NCBI GenBank assembly: GCA_027065695.1
Contig: JAMONP010000075.1
Coordinates: 1 to 64,000 of the forward strand
Direction: 5' to 3'
DNA from: Desulfuromonadales bacterium
GTDB taxonomy: Bacteria; Desulfobacterota; Desulfuromonadia; Desulfuromonadales; BM103
DNA length: 64,000 bases
Shown: positions 27,778 through 37,696 of the stretch, one piece after another
How the letters are laid out: each line of letters opens with the position of its first letter
How positions within the stretch are numbered: position 1 is the first letter of the stretch
Translations under genes and position numbers: made by a program
The notes under the pieces: model-generated
Database searches by the model: none
What the model was told of the DNA's origin: nothing
The model's input: only the letters and a program-made list of their open reading frames with translations

Positions 27778-28435
27778 ACCCGGCCCCCCGGATGGTGTGC
27801 AGCATGGGTTGCTCGAATTGCCTGTCGATCTTGCTACGCAGGCGACTGATATGTACGTCGATAACATTGGTCTGGGGATCGAAGTTGTAGTCCCAGACGT
27901 TTTCCAGCAACATGGTCCTGGTTACGACCTGACCGCTGTTGCGCATGAAAAACTCCAGAAGACGAAATTCCCTTGGCTGCAGACTGATAGTCTGTTGGTC
28001 CCGCTTGACCTCATGGGAAAGCAGGTCCATCTCCAAGTCGCCGACCTTGAGGTTGGTTGTATGTTCGGTTGTCGTGGTGGTTCGGCGGACAAGTGCCTCG
28101 AGGCGAGCAAGCAGTTCTGAAAAGGCAAAGGGTTTTACCAGGTAATCGTCGCCGCCAGCACGAAGTCCTTCGACTCTGGCGTCGACTTCGCCGAGGGCGC
28201 TGAGGATGAGAACCGGCGTTCGGTTCCCAGCGGCCCGCATGGCGCGAATTACTGATAGCCCATCCATACCTGGCAACATTCGATCAACCACCAAAGTTTC
28301 GTAGGGTTGATCAAGGGCCATGAATAGACCGTCTTTGCCATCATGTGCCTGGTGTACGTTATGGCCCAGTTCACCAAGGCCTTTGGCCAGGTAGGCAGCC
28401 GTGTCGGTATCGTCTTCGATCAAAAGGATGCGCAT
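27755..28435 (-). CDS. OmpR/PhoB-type response regulator
   Basis: About 226 residues. The receiver domain has acidic residues in IEDDTD, the phosphorylated Asp in LVVDRMLPGMDG and Lys in YLVKPFAF; a winged-helix DNA-binding domain follows. The start at 28435 (MRILLIEDD) has GGAG seven bases upstream and matches the family, whereas a longer frame to 28474 does not. It is cotranscribed with the kinase and is the likely regulator of the secreted protein gene before it and of htrA. Confidence 0.92.
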   Translation of the reverse strand: MRILLIEDDTDTAAYLAKGLGELGHNVHQAHDGKDGLFMALDQPYETLVVDRMLPGMDGLSVIRAMRAAGNRTPVLILSALGEVDARVEGLRAGGDDYLVKPFAFSELLARLEALVRRTTTTTEHTTNLKVGDLEMDLLSHEVKRDQQTISLQPREFRLLEFFMRNSGQVVTRTMLLENVWDYNFDPQTNVIDVHISRLRSKIDRQFEQPMLHTIRGAGYVLRAVR

Positions 28436-28541
28436 CTCAAGGCTCCGCAGTGGCGAACACAACATCGTCTCCACAAGCTATTGTAACCGCCAGATCTTTG
28501 ATCGGCAAACCAATCTTTACCTCATTTAACATTTAAAGCGC

Positions 28542-28985
28542 TCAGGCTTTCTGGAAGTAGAATTCGTCAGTTAATAACCATCCGTTAGTGACGATTTCAG
28601 CCTCCAACCGGTACGGCCCCTCTATCAAATGTGTCGTATTGACCAGATAACCTCCTTTCATAGGATTTGCCCGATACATCTGCTGGGTACCATTTTGATC
28701 AATAATGGTAGTAATGACCTGCGCATTTTTTATAATTCTTCCATTGGGATCGCTGAGAAACATGACCAGGGTCCCGGATTGATCAATACTCCCCATATTG
28801 GAGAAATGCAGGCCGAAATCTCCCGTGAGAAATGCAAGTTTGTAATTGTCGGGTTCAGAAGATTGGATAACCTGCTCCTCAGCGACATCATCGAATTCTT
28901 CAACAAATGTTGCCATAGCGCTGGCCGGGAAAGCTATGGTCGTGGCAAAGAATAGCGAACAGAGCCCCTTGAATATTCTCTTCAT
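28542..28985 (-). CDS. secreted protein of unknown function
   Basis: A 147-residue protein with a clear signal peptide (cut near residue 24, ...FPASAMA). The mature part is predicted all-beta (LVMFLSDPNGRIIKNAQVITTIIDQNG, then GPYRLEAEIVTNG), like small immunoglobulin-fold periplasmic domains such as YtkA/FixH, though I cannot assign the family. It is the first gene of a block with response regulator, kinase and HtrA, so it may be an accessory sensor or a target of that system. GGAG precedes the start. Confidence 0.75.
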   Translation of the reverse strand: MKRIFKGLCSLFFATTIAFPASAMATFVEEFDDVAEEQVIQSSEPDNYKLAFLTGDFGLHFSNMGSIDQSGTLVMFLSDPNGRIIKNAQVITTIIDQNGTQQMYRANPMKGGYLVNTTHLIEGPYRLEAEIVTNGWLLTDEFYFQKA

Positions 28986-29089
28986 GGTTGTTCTCCTTTA
29001 GGAGGCTATCGATCCGCAGTCTCCTAGTACAAGAAAAATGCAAATGTGTTGAAAGCTGCTTACTTGGTGATCATTATACCTGCAACCCA

Positions 29090-29125
29090 TTACCGATTCA
29101 TTTCCGAAATATTACAAATCGGTAA
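29090..29125. promoter_or_regulatory. inverted repeat in a divergent promoter region
   Basis: TTACCGATT (29090-29098) and AATCGGTAA (29117-29125) form perfect 9-bp arms 18 bases apart, between the two-component block (minus) and the 473-aa gene (plus). The geometry suits a dimeric regulator or one acting on both promoters. Confidence 0.5.
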
Positions 29126-29226
29126 GGTTTGATGCACACCTTGCTTTCTTCCATATTGGGGATACTGTTGTTATGAATTCACAAAATGATTTGGTGGTTT
29201 TTTCTTGATGGACAGTGAGGTAACCG

Positions 29227-30648
29227 ATGAGAAAAAAAGATCAAAAGACACCCCTCATGCACGACCTGCAGGCTACTCTTCTTTATATGGGAAATACGGA
29301 TACACTCTACCGCGATGTGTACATACTGCGGGCTCGATATTACCTTGAGCAAAAGCTTTCTTATGATGGTTATCTGAACCTGAAGCGCATGCAAACCAGA
29401 GAGGCCAATCTCCCCAATCAAATTCGCAATGCCATGATTCGTAGTGACTGGCATGCAGTGTATGAATTGAGCGGCAGTGATAAAATCCTGCAGAAAGAAC
29501 TTGAGGGTAAAAGACCGCTACAGGAATTCGCCAGGGAGATTTACGAAAGCCATGCGATCCCTATCGATCCATTCTCCCCGGGAATGCATAAACTTGCTGG
29601 CTTTACAACGGATCGGCTCTCAGCTTTGCGCAATAAAATTATCGGAAAGCTTAAAGAACTCTGCCAATGGGATAGTGACTGGAAAGAGTTTTATCTGCAG
29701 CGCTTGGCGATCTTTACAGCCTTGACTGTGAACACCAATGGTTCAGATACATTGTCTCAGCCATCATCAGTAGTTGTTTTGGAAGAAGAGGCTGCACAAG
29801 CGTTTAAAAACGGCAACATGGCACGTTTGGAGGTTCTGGCGCAAAAGTTGTTGCAGGGTGTAAGTAAATCCGACAGCTCTAGGACACCTGCCGAGTTATT
29901 AGAGGCCGTGCACAAGCCCCCCTCTGCATACCTTTTTGAGTTCTCGGAAAAAGCTTTAAAAAAAGCGGCGCAACTGGGTCTTGGACTCTACTCTGTGCCT
30001 TCTCGCAGTACTGAATATGAGCCGTTTTTACGCTTTGCGTGGCACCCGGCATATGCAGCCCTGCAGAGTGACCACCCGAGTGTTATGCGGCTGCCGGATT
30101 TACCCCTGCCAAAGGATTTGCCGGAAGCATTAAAATCACGCATTCAACTTTATGCTATCCACCCCTTTATTAATTCTGCCGGGGTCCGTTTCTTGCCCAA
30201 TATGGTTGCCGAAGACGTTCTGGTTGAAGACTTTCCCGAGCCCAAAGAGGGTTCTAATCTCCCCTCCTCCGGTCTACTGGAAGCTTTGGGCCTAAAACAG
30301 CGCAATCAGCTCAGCCGCTGGCAGATCGAAGCCGTTTTGCTGGAGAAGGGCAGCGATATTTTGCGCAACGAACTTGGGCTTGATCCAAATGAGTTCAAAC
30401 TAGTCTGTATCCCACCGGATCTTTATCTGCGAATCGGGCAGGAGAGTGGCTGGGGACAACAACGAATCTGGACACATTTCGATGGTTACATGATTATGGC
30501 TGACAAAAGTCGCCGAGCTTTGGCAGGTGGTGATGTAAGGTTCGGCGGTATTTATGATTTGCTCGGCCTCAGTTGCAGTTACGACTCCGATCGGGTCATT
30601 TCACGATTTGCTGTCGTGCAGAGGCGCCGTATGGCTATCTGGCAATAA
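29227..30648 (+). CDS. unrecognised conserved-looking protein
   Basis: A 473-residue protein with no signal peptide or membrane segment. The first half is helical and charged (LRARYYLEQKLSYDGYLNLKRMQ); the second half has several Trp/Pro-rich segments (LRFAWHPAYAAL, GWGQQRIWTHFDGYMIM) and ends in a basic tail. I recognise no family. It is divergent from the two-component block and overlaps the end of the SulP gene by 48 bp tail to tail, so both cannot be freely extended. Codon use looks like its neighbours. The function is unknown. Confidence 0.75.
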   Translation: MRKKDQKTPLMHDLQATLLYMGNTDTLYRDVYILRARYYLEQKLSYDGYLNLKRMQTREANLPNQIRNAMIRSDWHAVYELSGSDKILQKELEGKRPLQEFAREIYESHAIPIDPFSPGMHKLAGFTTDRLSALRNKIIGKLKELCQWDSDWKEFYLQRLAIFTALTVNTNGSDTLSQPSSVVVLEEEAAQAFKNGNMARLEVLAQKLLQGVSKSDSSRTPAELLEAVHKPPSAYLFEFSEKALKKAAQLGLGLYSVPSRSTEYEPFLRFAWHPAYAALQSDHPSVMRLPDLPLPKDLPEALKSRIQLYAIHPFINSAGVRFLPNMVAEDVLVEDFPEPKEGSNLPSSGLLEALGLKQRNQLSRWQIEAVLLEKGSDILRNELGLDPNEFKLVCIPPDLYLRIGQESGWGQQRIWTHFDGYMIMADKSRRALAGGDVRFGGIYDLLGLSCSYDSDRVISRFAVVQRRRMAIWQ

Positions 30649-32253
30649 TACATGATTTCGCGCGTGCTCCACGGCTTGGTCAAACGAAAGATAAATATGC
30701 TTTTCGTGAAGAATGGAGGAAATATCCAGTCTGATCAGCTTTGCTTTTATCTCATCATTGACGACGATAAACGGAATAATATCGTTTTCTTTCAACTTTA
30801 AGATAATTTCACTCAGGGCAAAAAAAGCAGACAAATCGATAAATGGGACTTTAAGACAGTTGAAAATTACGATTTTTGTGCCAAGCATTGCTCCGACCTG
30901 TCCAACCAGGCGAGAAGTGGAACCAAAAAAGAAAGGCCCATCAATATCGACAACTCTGACATAGAAGCTCTCGTCATCGTCAAGTTGTTCGCAACCCGCA
31001 ACGCCCTTAACGGGGACTTGTAAATCATTCACTGAGGAATGGACCTGTTTTGTCACACGCACAGTTAGAAGAACTGAGGCGAGCACGACGCCAACCCCAA
31101 CGGCCATAATCAGATCGACAAAAACGGTTAGGAAAAGGACTGTAAACATGATGGCAAGGTCGTGTTTTGGCGCTTTTCTTATGATTTTTATAAATCTGTA
31201 ATCTACAATATCCAGGCCGACTTTTATTAAGATAGCTGCAAGGACTGCCATGGGAACAACTGCAGCATATTTGCCCAGGCCGAGGAGAACCGCCAGCAAG
31301 ATCAGGGCATGCAGGATCCCCGATAATCTGGTTGTACCACCAGACTTAACATTGACGACTGTTCGCATAGTCGCACCGGCTCCTGGAATGCCGCCGACAA
31401 GGGACGTCAGAGCGTTACCAATTCCTTGTCCAATCAGTTCCCGGTTTGAGTTGTGTTCGGTTTTTGTCAGGGAATCGGCAACCAGAGAGGTGAGCAGGCT
31501 GTCTATGGCCCCGAGGACCGCGAGACTCATGGCTGCAGTGACTACAACCGTGATCTGGCTGCCAGAGAAACTCGGCCAGCTTATTTCGGGCAGTCCGCTG
31601 GGAATTATGCCAATGGTTGCCAACTGCAACCCGGTAAGTTGAGAAAAGACGGTGACTGTAACCAGGGCTAGCAGTGGGGTGGGGATAACCCTGGCGATCT
31701 TCTTCGGGGTAAAAAACACGATCAGCAAAGCAAGTCCGCTGGCATAGAGAGCGTCAACCTGAAACATTGACCGGATATTGCCAAGAGAGGCCACTGCGTC
31801 CAGAGGGGATGAGACCCCTTCAATCCCCAGCAAAGGGTTTATCTGCAAAAGGATGATAATGATACCAATGCCACTCATGAATCCGGAAATGACCGGATAG
31901 GGAACAAATTTTACAAATTTACCGACTTTTAACAGGCCAAGCACAATCTGGAAAAGACCGGTAAGCAGAATGGCGGCCATTAATACCGCAACGTCGCCGT
32001 TGAAAAGGACGAGGGTTGAAGCAGCAACAATCGTCATTGGCCCCGTTGGCCCGGAGATTTGTACCTTTGTTCCTCCTGCCAATGCCGCGACAAAGCCAAG
32101 GATAATCGCTCCGTAGATCCCTGCCTGCGCACCAACCCCGCTGGCAACTCCAAAAGCCAAAGCAAGAGGTAAAGCAATAACGCTGGCAGTCACCCCGCCA
32201 AAGATGTCCCCGATTAAGCTCTTGTAAGTCAGTCCTCGCATCTTCGCATCCAA
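30601..32253 (-). CDS. SulP-family anion transporter with STAS domain
   Basis: A 550-residue SLC26/SulP protein with about 10-12 membrane segments and a C-terminal STAS domain (roughly residues 430-530). The family signature VQISGPTGPMTIV lies in the first third, followed by GGIPGAGATMRTVVN. Transported anions may be sulfate, bicarbonate or carboxylates. The next gene upstream encodes an HTH-EIIA protein, a pairing that suggests regulation of transport. The last 48 bp overlap the convergent 473-aa gene. Confidence 0.92.
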   Translation of the reverse strand: MDAKMRGLTYKSLIGDIFGGVTASVIALPLALAFGVASGVGAQAGIYGAIILGFVAALAGGTKVQISGPTGPMTIVAASTLVLFNGDVAVLMAAILLTGLFQIVLGLLKVGKFVKFVPYPVISGFMSGIGIIIILLQINPLLGIEGVSSPLDAVASLGNIRSMFQVDALYASGLALLIVFFTPKKIARVIPTPLLALVTVTVFSQLTGLQLATIGIIPSGLPEISWPSFSGSQITVVVTAAMSLAVLGAIDSLLTSLVADSLTKTEHNSNRELIGQGIGNALTSLVGGIPGAGATMRTVVNVKSGGTTRLSGILHALILLAVLLGLGKYAAVVPMAVLAAILIKVGLDIVDYRFIKIIRKAPKHDLAIMFTVLFLTVFVDLIMAVGVGVVLASVLLTVRVTKQVHSSVNDLQVPVKGVAGCEQLDDDESFYVRVVDIDGPFFFGSTSRLVGQVGAMLGTKIVIFNCLKVPFIDLSAFFALSEIILKLKENDIIPFIVVNDEIKAKLIRLDISSILHEKHIYLSFDQAVEHARNHVLLPDSHTAPLHDSKS

Positions 32254-32317
32254 TTCAACAATGTTGCCCTGGTTCGTAATCCATGGCTGTGAGTTTTAAA
32301 ATCATTTCAGGTTGTCT

Positions 32318-33004
32318 TTATTGACTAAGTTGACCCATGCCTTGCTTGGCTTGCCGTAAAGCTTCAAGAATGTTTTCTCTACTTTCCGCCTGCTCAATGG
32401 CTTCACGGAATTTGTAATCTTTTAGTGCATACCCCAGCATGGAAAGAAGGTGCAGGTGAGCGCGTAACGTCGGGCTGATCACACAAAAAAGCACCTTGGT
32501 TGGCAAACCATCCAATGAGTGGAAATCAATAGGGCTCTCAAGGAAAGCTAGGGTCACTGTAGGTTGAGATGTATGTAGCAAGACAGGATTTCGAGGGTGA
32601 GGGATAGCAATGCCGTTACCCACACTTGTCGATGCAAGCTCTTCTCTGGCAATCAGAACTTTGAGAAGATAATCTTTGTCAACTCCATCGGAAAGGCGCA
32701 GATTATTAACTAGTCTGTCAAGAACTTCATTCCTGGTGTTTCCATCTAAACGATAGATAATCCCACCGGCTTCAATTGACTCGGTCAGGGTAGGAAGTGG
32801 CGTTGCAGCTTCTTCTGGTTCATTAAACGCTTCTGGAGAAATCCCCATTCGTCTTGAGGTTGCCCATTCCAGGAGTTCTGATTGATTGAACCGATGCTGG
32901 CCATTAACTCTGTACGCTGGCACCAACTCTTGTTTGATCCATCTGTAGATGGTTTTTTCTGTAACGCTCAGAATGCGGGCAGCATCTTTAACCGAGAGAT
33001 TCAT
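32318..33004 (-). CDS. HTH-PTS EIIA (PtsN-like) fusion protein
   Basis: About 228 residues. An excisionase/MerR-like helix-turn-helix (MNLSVKDAARILSVTEKTIYRWI) is followed by an EIIA-Ntr/fructose-type domain with the phospho-acceptor His in GIAIPHPRNP. The start at 33004 is chosen because relatives begin at this motif and GGAA lies just upstream; an in-frame ATG at 33052 is possible. It would sense phosphorylation through a PTS phosphorelay; the small DNA-binding domain may direct it to promoters. It lies 64 bp before the SulP gene on the same strand and likely controls it. Confidence 0.85.
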   Translation of the reverse strand: MNLSVKDAARILSVTEKTIYRWIKQELVPAYRVNGQHRFNQSELLEWATSRRMGISPEAFNEPEEAATPLPTLTESIEAGGIIYRLDGNTRNEVLDRLVNNLRLSDGVDKDYLLKVLIAREELASTSVGNGIAIPHPRNPVLLHTSQPTVTLAFLESPIDFHSLDGLPTKVLFCVISPTLRAHLHLLSMLGYALKDYKFREAIEQAESRENILEALRQAKQGMGQLSQ

Positions 33005-33227
33005 AAGTATTCCATGGGACATATAGTGGTGTTGAGTGACATCCTTGGACATTATGTGTTAATTATAGACATTGTCAACAGAAAAACAACTCTAACCACA
33101 GCTATTCGAGATTCCTTAAGCAACAGGGTGTGGTATTCGGCCGGGTATCATTAGCCGGGTGGTCGTGACATGCTGACTATTAAGTTGCAATAAGCTGAGG
33201 GTATGGCAATTCTGGAGCCAAAGGGTA

Positions 33228-33264
33228 CCTTAGTCTAAAGGCGACTTTGAATCTGTGTCTAAGG
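33228..33264 (-). terminator. possible terminator after the efflux operon
   Basis: Arms CCTTAG and CTAAGG enclose an inner AAAG/CTTT pairing, just downstream of the outer-membrane factor gene. No good T run follows, so this is weak. Confidence 0.3.
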
Positions 33265-33284
33265 CAGTTGATTTCCACATCCCG

Positions 33285-34559
33285 CTACTTTGAAAGAGTC
33301 GGCCCACGTTCAAGAACCCGTTCGATTACCGCCTCTGCAAGAAACAGGTCATATTGTGCCTTGACCTTTTCGTTGCGGGCGCGGGTCAGAAACTCCTGGG
33401 CGTCGAGCAGATCGACGGTGCTGGCGACGTTTGCCTGGTAGCGGTTGTCGTTGACGCGGTAGTTCTCTTCAGCCTGGACCACTGCTGTTATGGCCGTGGC
33501 CAGGTTTCTTTCAGAGACACGGAAGGCTTCGAGGGCGGTTTGCAGTTGCAAGGTTAATTGATCTTCAGTGGCTTTGATCTCTTCTTGTCTGGAACGGATT
33601 TCGTGCTTGCGCCCGATCAATTCATAGCTGGTATCGAAACCGCTGAAGAGGGTCCAGGAGGCTTGCACGATTGCCTTGGTTTCACTATCGTAACCAGCGT
33701 AGCTGATTTCCGGAAGGCCGTTGTTGTCGAACCAGGTATAACTTAAAATCAGGTCGACATCGGGCATGAGATCGCCTTGCACGGCTTTACGCCCGGCCTC
33801 TTGTCCGGCCAATAGACTGCGTAAGAAGTGCAGCTCACTGCGCTTTGTAAACATCACCTGCCGCAGCACTTCCTCTTGCTGCAGCGATACAGGCTGCAGA
33901 GAAAAGTCGGCAACCTGTTCTTCGCTACCAAGCGTTCTGCCTAGCGTCTTCGCCATAACGTTACGAGCGATTTCATAACGGCCTTTGGCCAACGCCAGGC
34001 GCTGCTGTGCTGTAGCCATTTCCACATCCACTCGTAGCAGATCATTGCGGGCGATCAGCCCCTGCTCCAGGCGTAGTTGTGTGTCATGGCGCTGCTGTGC
34101 CAGCAGTTCAACACTCTTGCCTTCTGTTGCCACGTTGCGCTTGGCACGTAAAATCTCAATATATGCTTTCTTGGCCTCCAGAACTATGTCGGCAACGATA
34201 CTACGCCGTTTGTAATTGGCTGCCGAGGCCTTATATCTGGCTTCGTGCAGGCGGAACCAGTCGCTGCCACCATTGAACAGGTTATAGTCGGCACGGGCTT
34301 CAGCCACGCTCAGTTTGCGGTTGTCAAGATTTGGATCACGGTCTTCCCACCAGTATCTGTAGTTTGTATCAATACGTGGCCAGAAAGGAGCCTTGGCCAC
34401 GTCGGTCCGCGCGCTAGCGGCAGATTCAATCTCCAGAAATTGCTGTATTTGCGGATTGTGTTGCAGTGCATCAGCTACGGCCTGATCTATGGTGAGTGCC
34501 TGCACCGAGTTGCTGACCAGAGTCAGCGATACCAGCCCTAGGATCAGCAGGATTTTCAT
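33285..34559 (-). CDS. TolC-family outer-membrane efflux protein
   Basis: A 424-residue protein with signal peptide (cut near residue 21, ...SVQALT) and the two long coiled-coil halves of OEP proteins (repeats around VEMATAQQRLALAKGRYEIARN and AITAVVQAEENYRVNDNRYQA). It forms the outer-membrane channel of the RND system encoded immediately upstream, overlapping that gene by 4 bp. Cargo is unknown. Confidence 0.9.
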   Translation of the reverse strand: MKILLILGLVSLTLVSNSVQALTIDQAVADALQHNPQIQQFLEIESAASARTDVAKAPFWPRIDTNYRYWWEDRDPNLDNRKLSVAEARADYNLFNGGSDWFRLHEARYKASAANYKRRSIVADIVLEAKKAYIEILRAKRNVATEGKSVELLAQQRHDTQLRLEQGLIARNDLLRVDVEMATAQQRLALAKGRYEIARNVMAKTLGRTLGSEEQVADFSLQPVSLQQEEVLRQVMFTKRSELHFLRSLLAGQEAGRKAVQGDLMPDVDLILSYTWFDNNGLPEISYAGYDSETKAIVQASWTLFSGFDTSYELIGRKHEIRSRQEEIKATEDQLTLQLQTALEAFRVSERNLATAITAVVQAEENYRVNDNRYQANVASTVDLLDAQEFLTRARNEKVKAQYDLFLAEAVIERVLERGPTLSK

Positions 34560-37500
34560 GATGTACCCTCCTTGCCTGGCTTGCGTTTTTCGAGACGAAT
34601 AACAAAGATCAAAATGGCTGGAATGATGAAGATGGTAAACACAGTTGACACCGCCAGTCCGCCAAGCAGGACACTGCCCAGCCCTTGATACATCTCGGCT
34701 CCGGCACCAGGAATCAGCACCAGCGGCAGCATGCCGCAGATACTGGTGATCGCGCTCATATAAATTGGTCGTAGACGGCTGCGAGTTGATTCGAGAACGG
34801 CCTCGCGATGGTCCATGCCGTTATGATGAAAGTTGTTCAGTGCCTGATGGACTATCAAAATAGCGTTGTTGACGACGACGCCGACCAGGATGACAAAACC
34901 TAGCATGGTCAGGATGTCCATTGCCTGCTCCGGCATTCCGATCATCGCCAGGTAAACATTGAGCAGACGCAGCCCGAGGAAGCCACCGGCGCTGGCCAAA
35001 GGTACAGTGAGCATGATGATCATCGGGTAGATAAAGTTGCCGAACATCGAAGCCATCAGCAGGTAGGCGATTATTGCTGCGAGAACAAAATTCCACTGCA
35101 GAACCTTGGCAGTTTCTACCAGTTTGTCGGCAGCCCCGCCGAGGCGGACCGTAAGCCCATCAAGTAGACCGGCGTTGCGAAGAGGTGGAATGATGTCGTC
35201 CTGAATGGTTTCCATCGCCACTTGTAGCGGCATATCTGAAGGTGGAGTGACCTGCAGGGTGACTGTTCGTTTGCGTTCCAGGTGACGAATCTGGTCCATG
35301 CCGGTGGTTTGCTCCATACGAGCCAGGCTGAAGACCGGCACGATCTTTCCCTGTGGTGTGGCCAGAGGTGCGCTGTAGAGTTGCTCCGGAGTCAGAATGT
35401 CACTATCGGCTGTCTTGACCACCAGGTCGATCTTCTTTTTGCCTTCAGCCTTGAAATCACCGACGACAGCACCATCCATCAGGACATCCAGAGCCATGCC
35501 GAAGTCCAGGGTCGTGAATCCGTTGGCCTTAAGACGGTCGCGGTTTGGGATGAAACGCACTTCCGGATAAGTCAGTTCGATAGAGGGTACCGGTCGCACC
35601 TGTGCACCGGGGATGCTTTGTCGGAGTTTGCCGAAGATGGCTCCTGCCGCCATGACAATCTGGTTGAGATCATCTCCGCTGACATCCACTTCAACACTGC
35701 GACCCCGGCCGAGGCTGCTTTGGAATACGCCGGGTTGCAGGCTGACGCCGTACATGCCTGGAATCGAGTAAATCATACGGTTGAAGAAAGGTAATAATTC
35801 ACGTGCCCGGTCCCACTCTTCGGCCATGGCACCGACGATCATGAAGCCTTCCCGACCGACGTAGAACATATTCTTAATGGCCGGCAGACCGTCTTTCTCC
35901 TGGCCGATATGAGGTCCTGCTATGGCGAAAAAGGTTTCGCCGATTTCTGTGCGTTCTTCTATGGACAACCCGGGTGGTGGCACCAGGATACTCAGCGCGA
36001 AGTTACGGTTGCCCTGAGGCAGGTATTCCTTCTTCGGCATGAGGAGAACAACGCAAGCCACAGCCAGGCTGATCAGCAGGGTTACAGTGGTCAGACGTGT
36101 CATCCAGTCGCGGGTTGCGAGATGTACCAGTCTCATCATGCCGTTGGAAAAATATTGACCAATCTTATCCAGACCCTGAGTTGCCTTGGGCGGTTTTTTT
36201 GCATCAGAGGACAGCAACCAATTGGCAAACATCGGGATCACTGAAACCGAGACCAGTAAGCTCAAGGAAACGGCGGCAACTACGGCAATGGCGATATCAC
36301 GGAAGAGTTGGCCAGCCTCCTCCTGGATGAAAACCACAGGCAGAAAGACCGCCAGAGTTGTAATGGTGGAAGCGAAGACAGCCCCCCAGACTTCCTTGGT
36401 GCCGTCCAGGGAAGCATTGTATGCATTTTTACCCATCTTACGATGGCGGTCGATGTTCTCAATGACAACAATGGCGTTGTCGACCAGCATGCCGACCGAG
36501 AAAGCAATGCCAGCCATACTGACCACGTTGAGATTGCGGCCCATCAGGTCGAGCAGAATGAAGGTGCCGACGATGCTTATCGGGATCGACAGGCCAACCA
36601 CCAGGGTGGCGCGCACCGAACGCAAAAAAATCAGCAGTACGGCTGCGGCCAGCAGGCCACCAAAGATGATGTTCTGCTTGATCAGGCTGATGGCACTGCG
36701 GATGTAGAAACGCTGATCGTAGACCCACTCCAGGTGTAAACCCTTCTCGTGCAGTTTCTCCTTGTTAAGCCAGTTGACCGTCTTCTCAAGTTGATCGGTC
36801 ATTTCGAGAATATTGATGCCAGCTTCGGGGCGTACCCCTAGAGCTATGGCATTGTCACCGTTTTGCAGGACGATACTTTCGCGCTTGGCAAAGCCTTTTC
36901 GCACCTTGGCGACATCGCCGATGGTAACACGGTGTTGACCGGTCGACTTCAGGACAACGTTGCTGATATCCTCTGGAGTTTTAAATTCTGCCGTGGTACG
37001 AATGCGGAAGTTACGGCGGCCGACACTCATGGTCCCGGCTGATACATTGACGTTTTCGGTCTGCAGAGTATTGATCAGATTGGCGGTGGTCAGATGGTAG
37101 GCTGCAAGTCGTTCGGCACTGACCTCAACATGCATCTCAGCTTCGGTGCCGCCACCGACAAAGAGATCAGACACTCCGCGTACCCGCTCCAGATATTGAC
37201 GTATCTCGTCCTCAAAATAGGTCAGATAGGTCTCCACCGGACGGGTGTTGCCCTTGCGGGTCTTGAGCATAATCCAGACCACCGGTGAGGCCGATGCGCC
37301 AGACGCGGACACTACCGGTTTGTCGACTGTCGAGGGATAAGAGGAGACTTCATTAAGCTTGTTGGAAACCCGCAGCAGGACATTATCAATATTGGTACCG
37401 ACTTTGAACTTCAGCGTAATTGATCCGCGGCCGTTGCGCGAAGTGCTCTCCATCTCCACCATGTTCGGCAGACCCTTGAGCGTGTTCTCCTGCTCTTCAA

Positions 37501-37690
37501 TAATCTCCCGCTCGATTTCATAAGGGGTGGCCCCTCGCCAGGTGGTGGTGACAGTGATCTCAGGTTCGACCACCGAAGGGCTGAGCTGGTAGGGAATACG
37601 CTGCAAGCTGATTATGCCGAACATGACCAGCATAATAATGATGGACAGGATCGTGACCGGCCGTTTTATGGAGATTTGGATCAGGTCCAT
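34556..37690 (-). CDS. RND-family efflux pump inner-membrane subunit
   Basis: A 1044-residue AcrB/HAE1-type pump with 12 predicted membrane segments and two large periplasmic loops. The proton-relay region reads GMLVDNAIVVIENIDRH; the second Asp of AcrB is Asn here, as in a subset of the family. It forms the pump of a three-gene system with the membrane fusion protein 7 bp upstream and a TolC-type channel downstream. Substrates may be drugs, lipids or toxic organics; sequence alone does not tell. Confidence 0.93.
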   Translation of the reverse strand: MDLIQISIKRPVTILSIIIMLVMFGIISLQRIPYQLSPSVVEPEITVTTTWRGATPYEIEREIIEEQENTLKGLPNMVEMESTSRNGRGSITLKFKVGTNIDNVLLRVSNKLNEVSSYPSTVDKPVVSASGASASPVVWIMLKTRKGNTRPVETYLTYFEDEIRQYLERVRGVSDLFVGGGTEAEMHVEVSAERLAAYHLTTANLINTLQTENVNVSAGTMSVGRRNFRIRTTAEFKTPEDISNVVLKSTGQHRVTIGDVAKVRKGFAKRESIVLQNGDNAIALGVRPEAGINILEMTDQLEKTVNWLNKEKLHEKGLHLEWVYDQRFYIRSAISLIKQNIIFGGLLAAAVLLIFLRSVRATLVVGLSIPISIVGTFILLDLMGRNLNVVSMAGIAFSVGMLVDNAIVVIENIDRHRKMGKNAYNASLDGTKEVWGAVFASTITTLAVFLPVVFIQEEAGQLFRDIAIAVVAAVSLSLLVSVSVIPMFANWLLSSDAKKPPKATQGLDKIGQYFSNGMMRLVHLATRDWMTRLTTVTLLISLAVACVVLLMPKKEYLPQGNRNFALSILVPPPGLSIEERTEIGETFFAIAGPHIGQEKDGLPAIKNMFYVGREGFMIVGAMAEEWDRARELLPFFNRMIYSIPGMYGVSLQPGVFQSSLGRGRSVEVDVSGDDLNQIVMAAGAIFGKLRQSIPGAQVRPVPSIELTYPEVRFIPNRDRLKANGFTTLDFGMALDVLMDGAVVGDFKAEGKKKIDLVVKTADSDILTPEQLYSAPLATPQGKIVPVFSLARMEQTTGMDQIRHLERKRTVTLQVTPPSDMPLQVAMETIQDDIIPPLRNAGLLDGLTVRLGGAADKLVETAKVLQWNFVLAAIIAYLLMASMFGNFIYPMIIMLTVPLASAGGFLGLRLLNVYLAMIGMPEQAMDILTMLGFVILVGVVVNNAILIVHQALNNFHHNGMDHREAVLESTRSRLRPIYMSAITSICGMLPLVLIPGAGAEMYQGLGSVLLGGLAVSTVFTIFIIPAILIFVIRLEKRKPGKEGTS

Positions 37691-37696
37691 GTGTGT

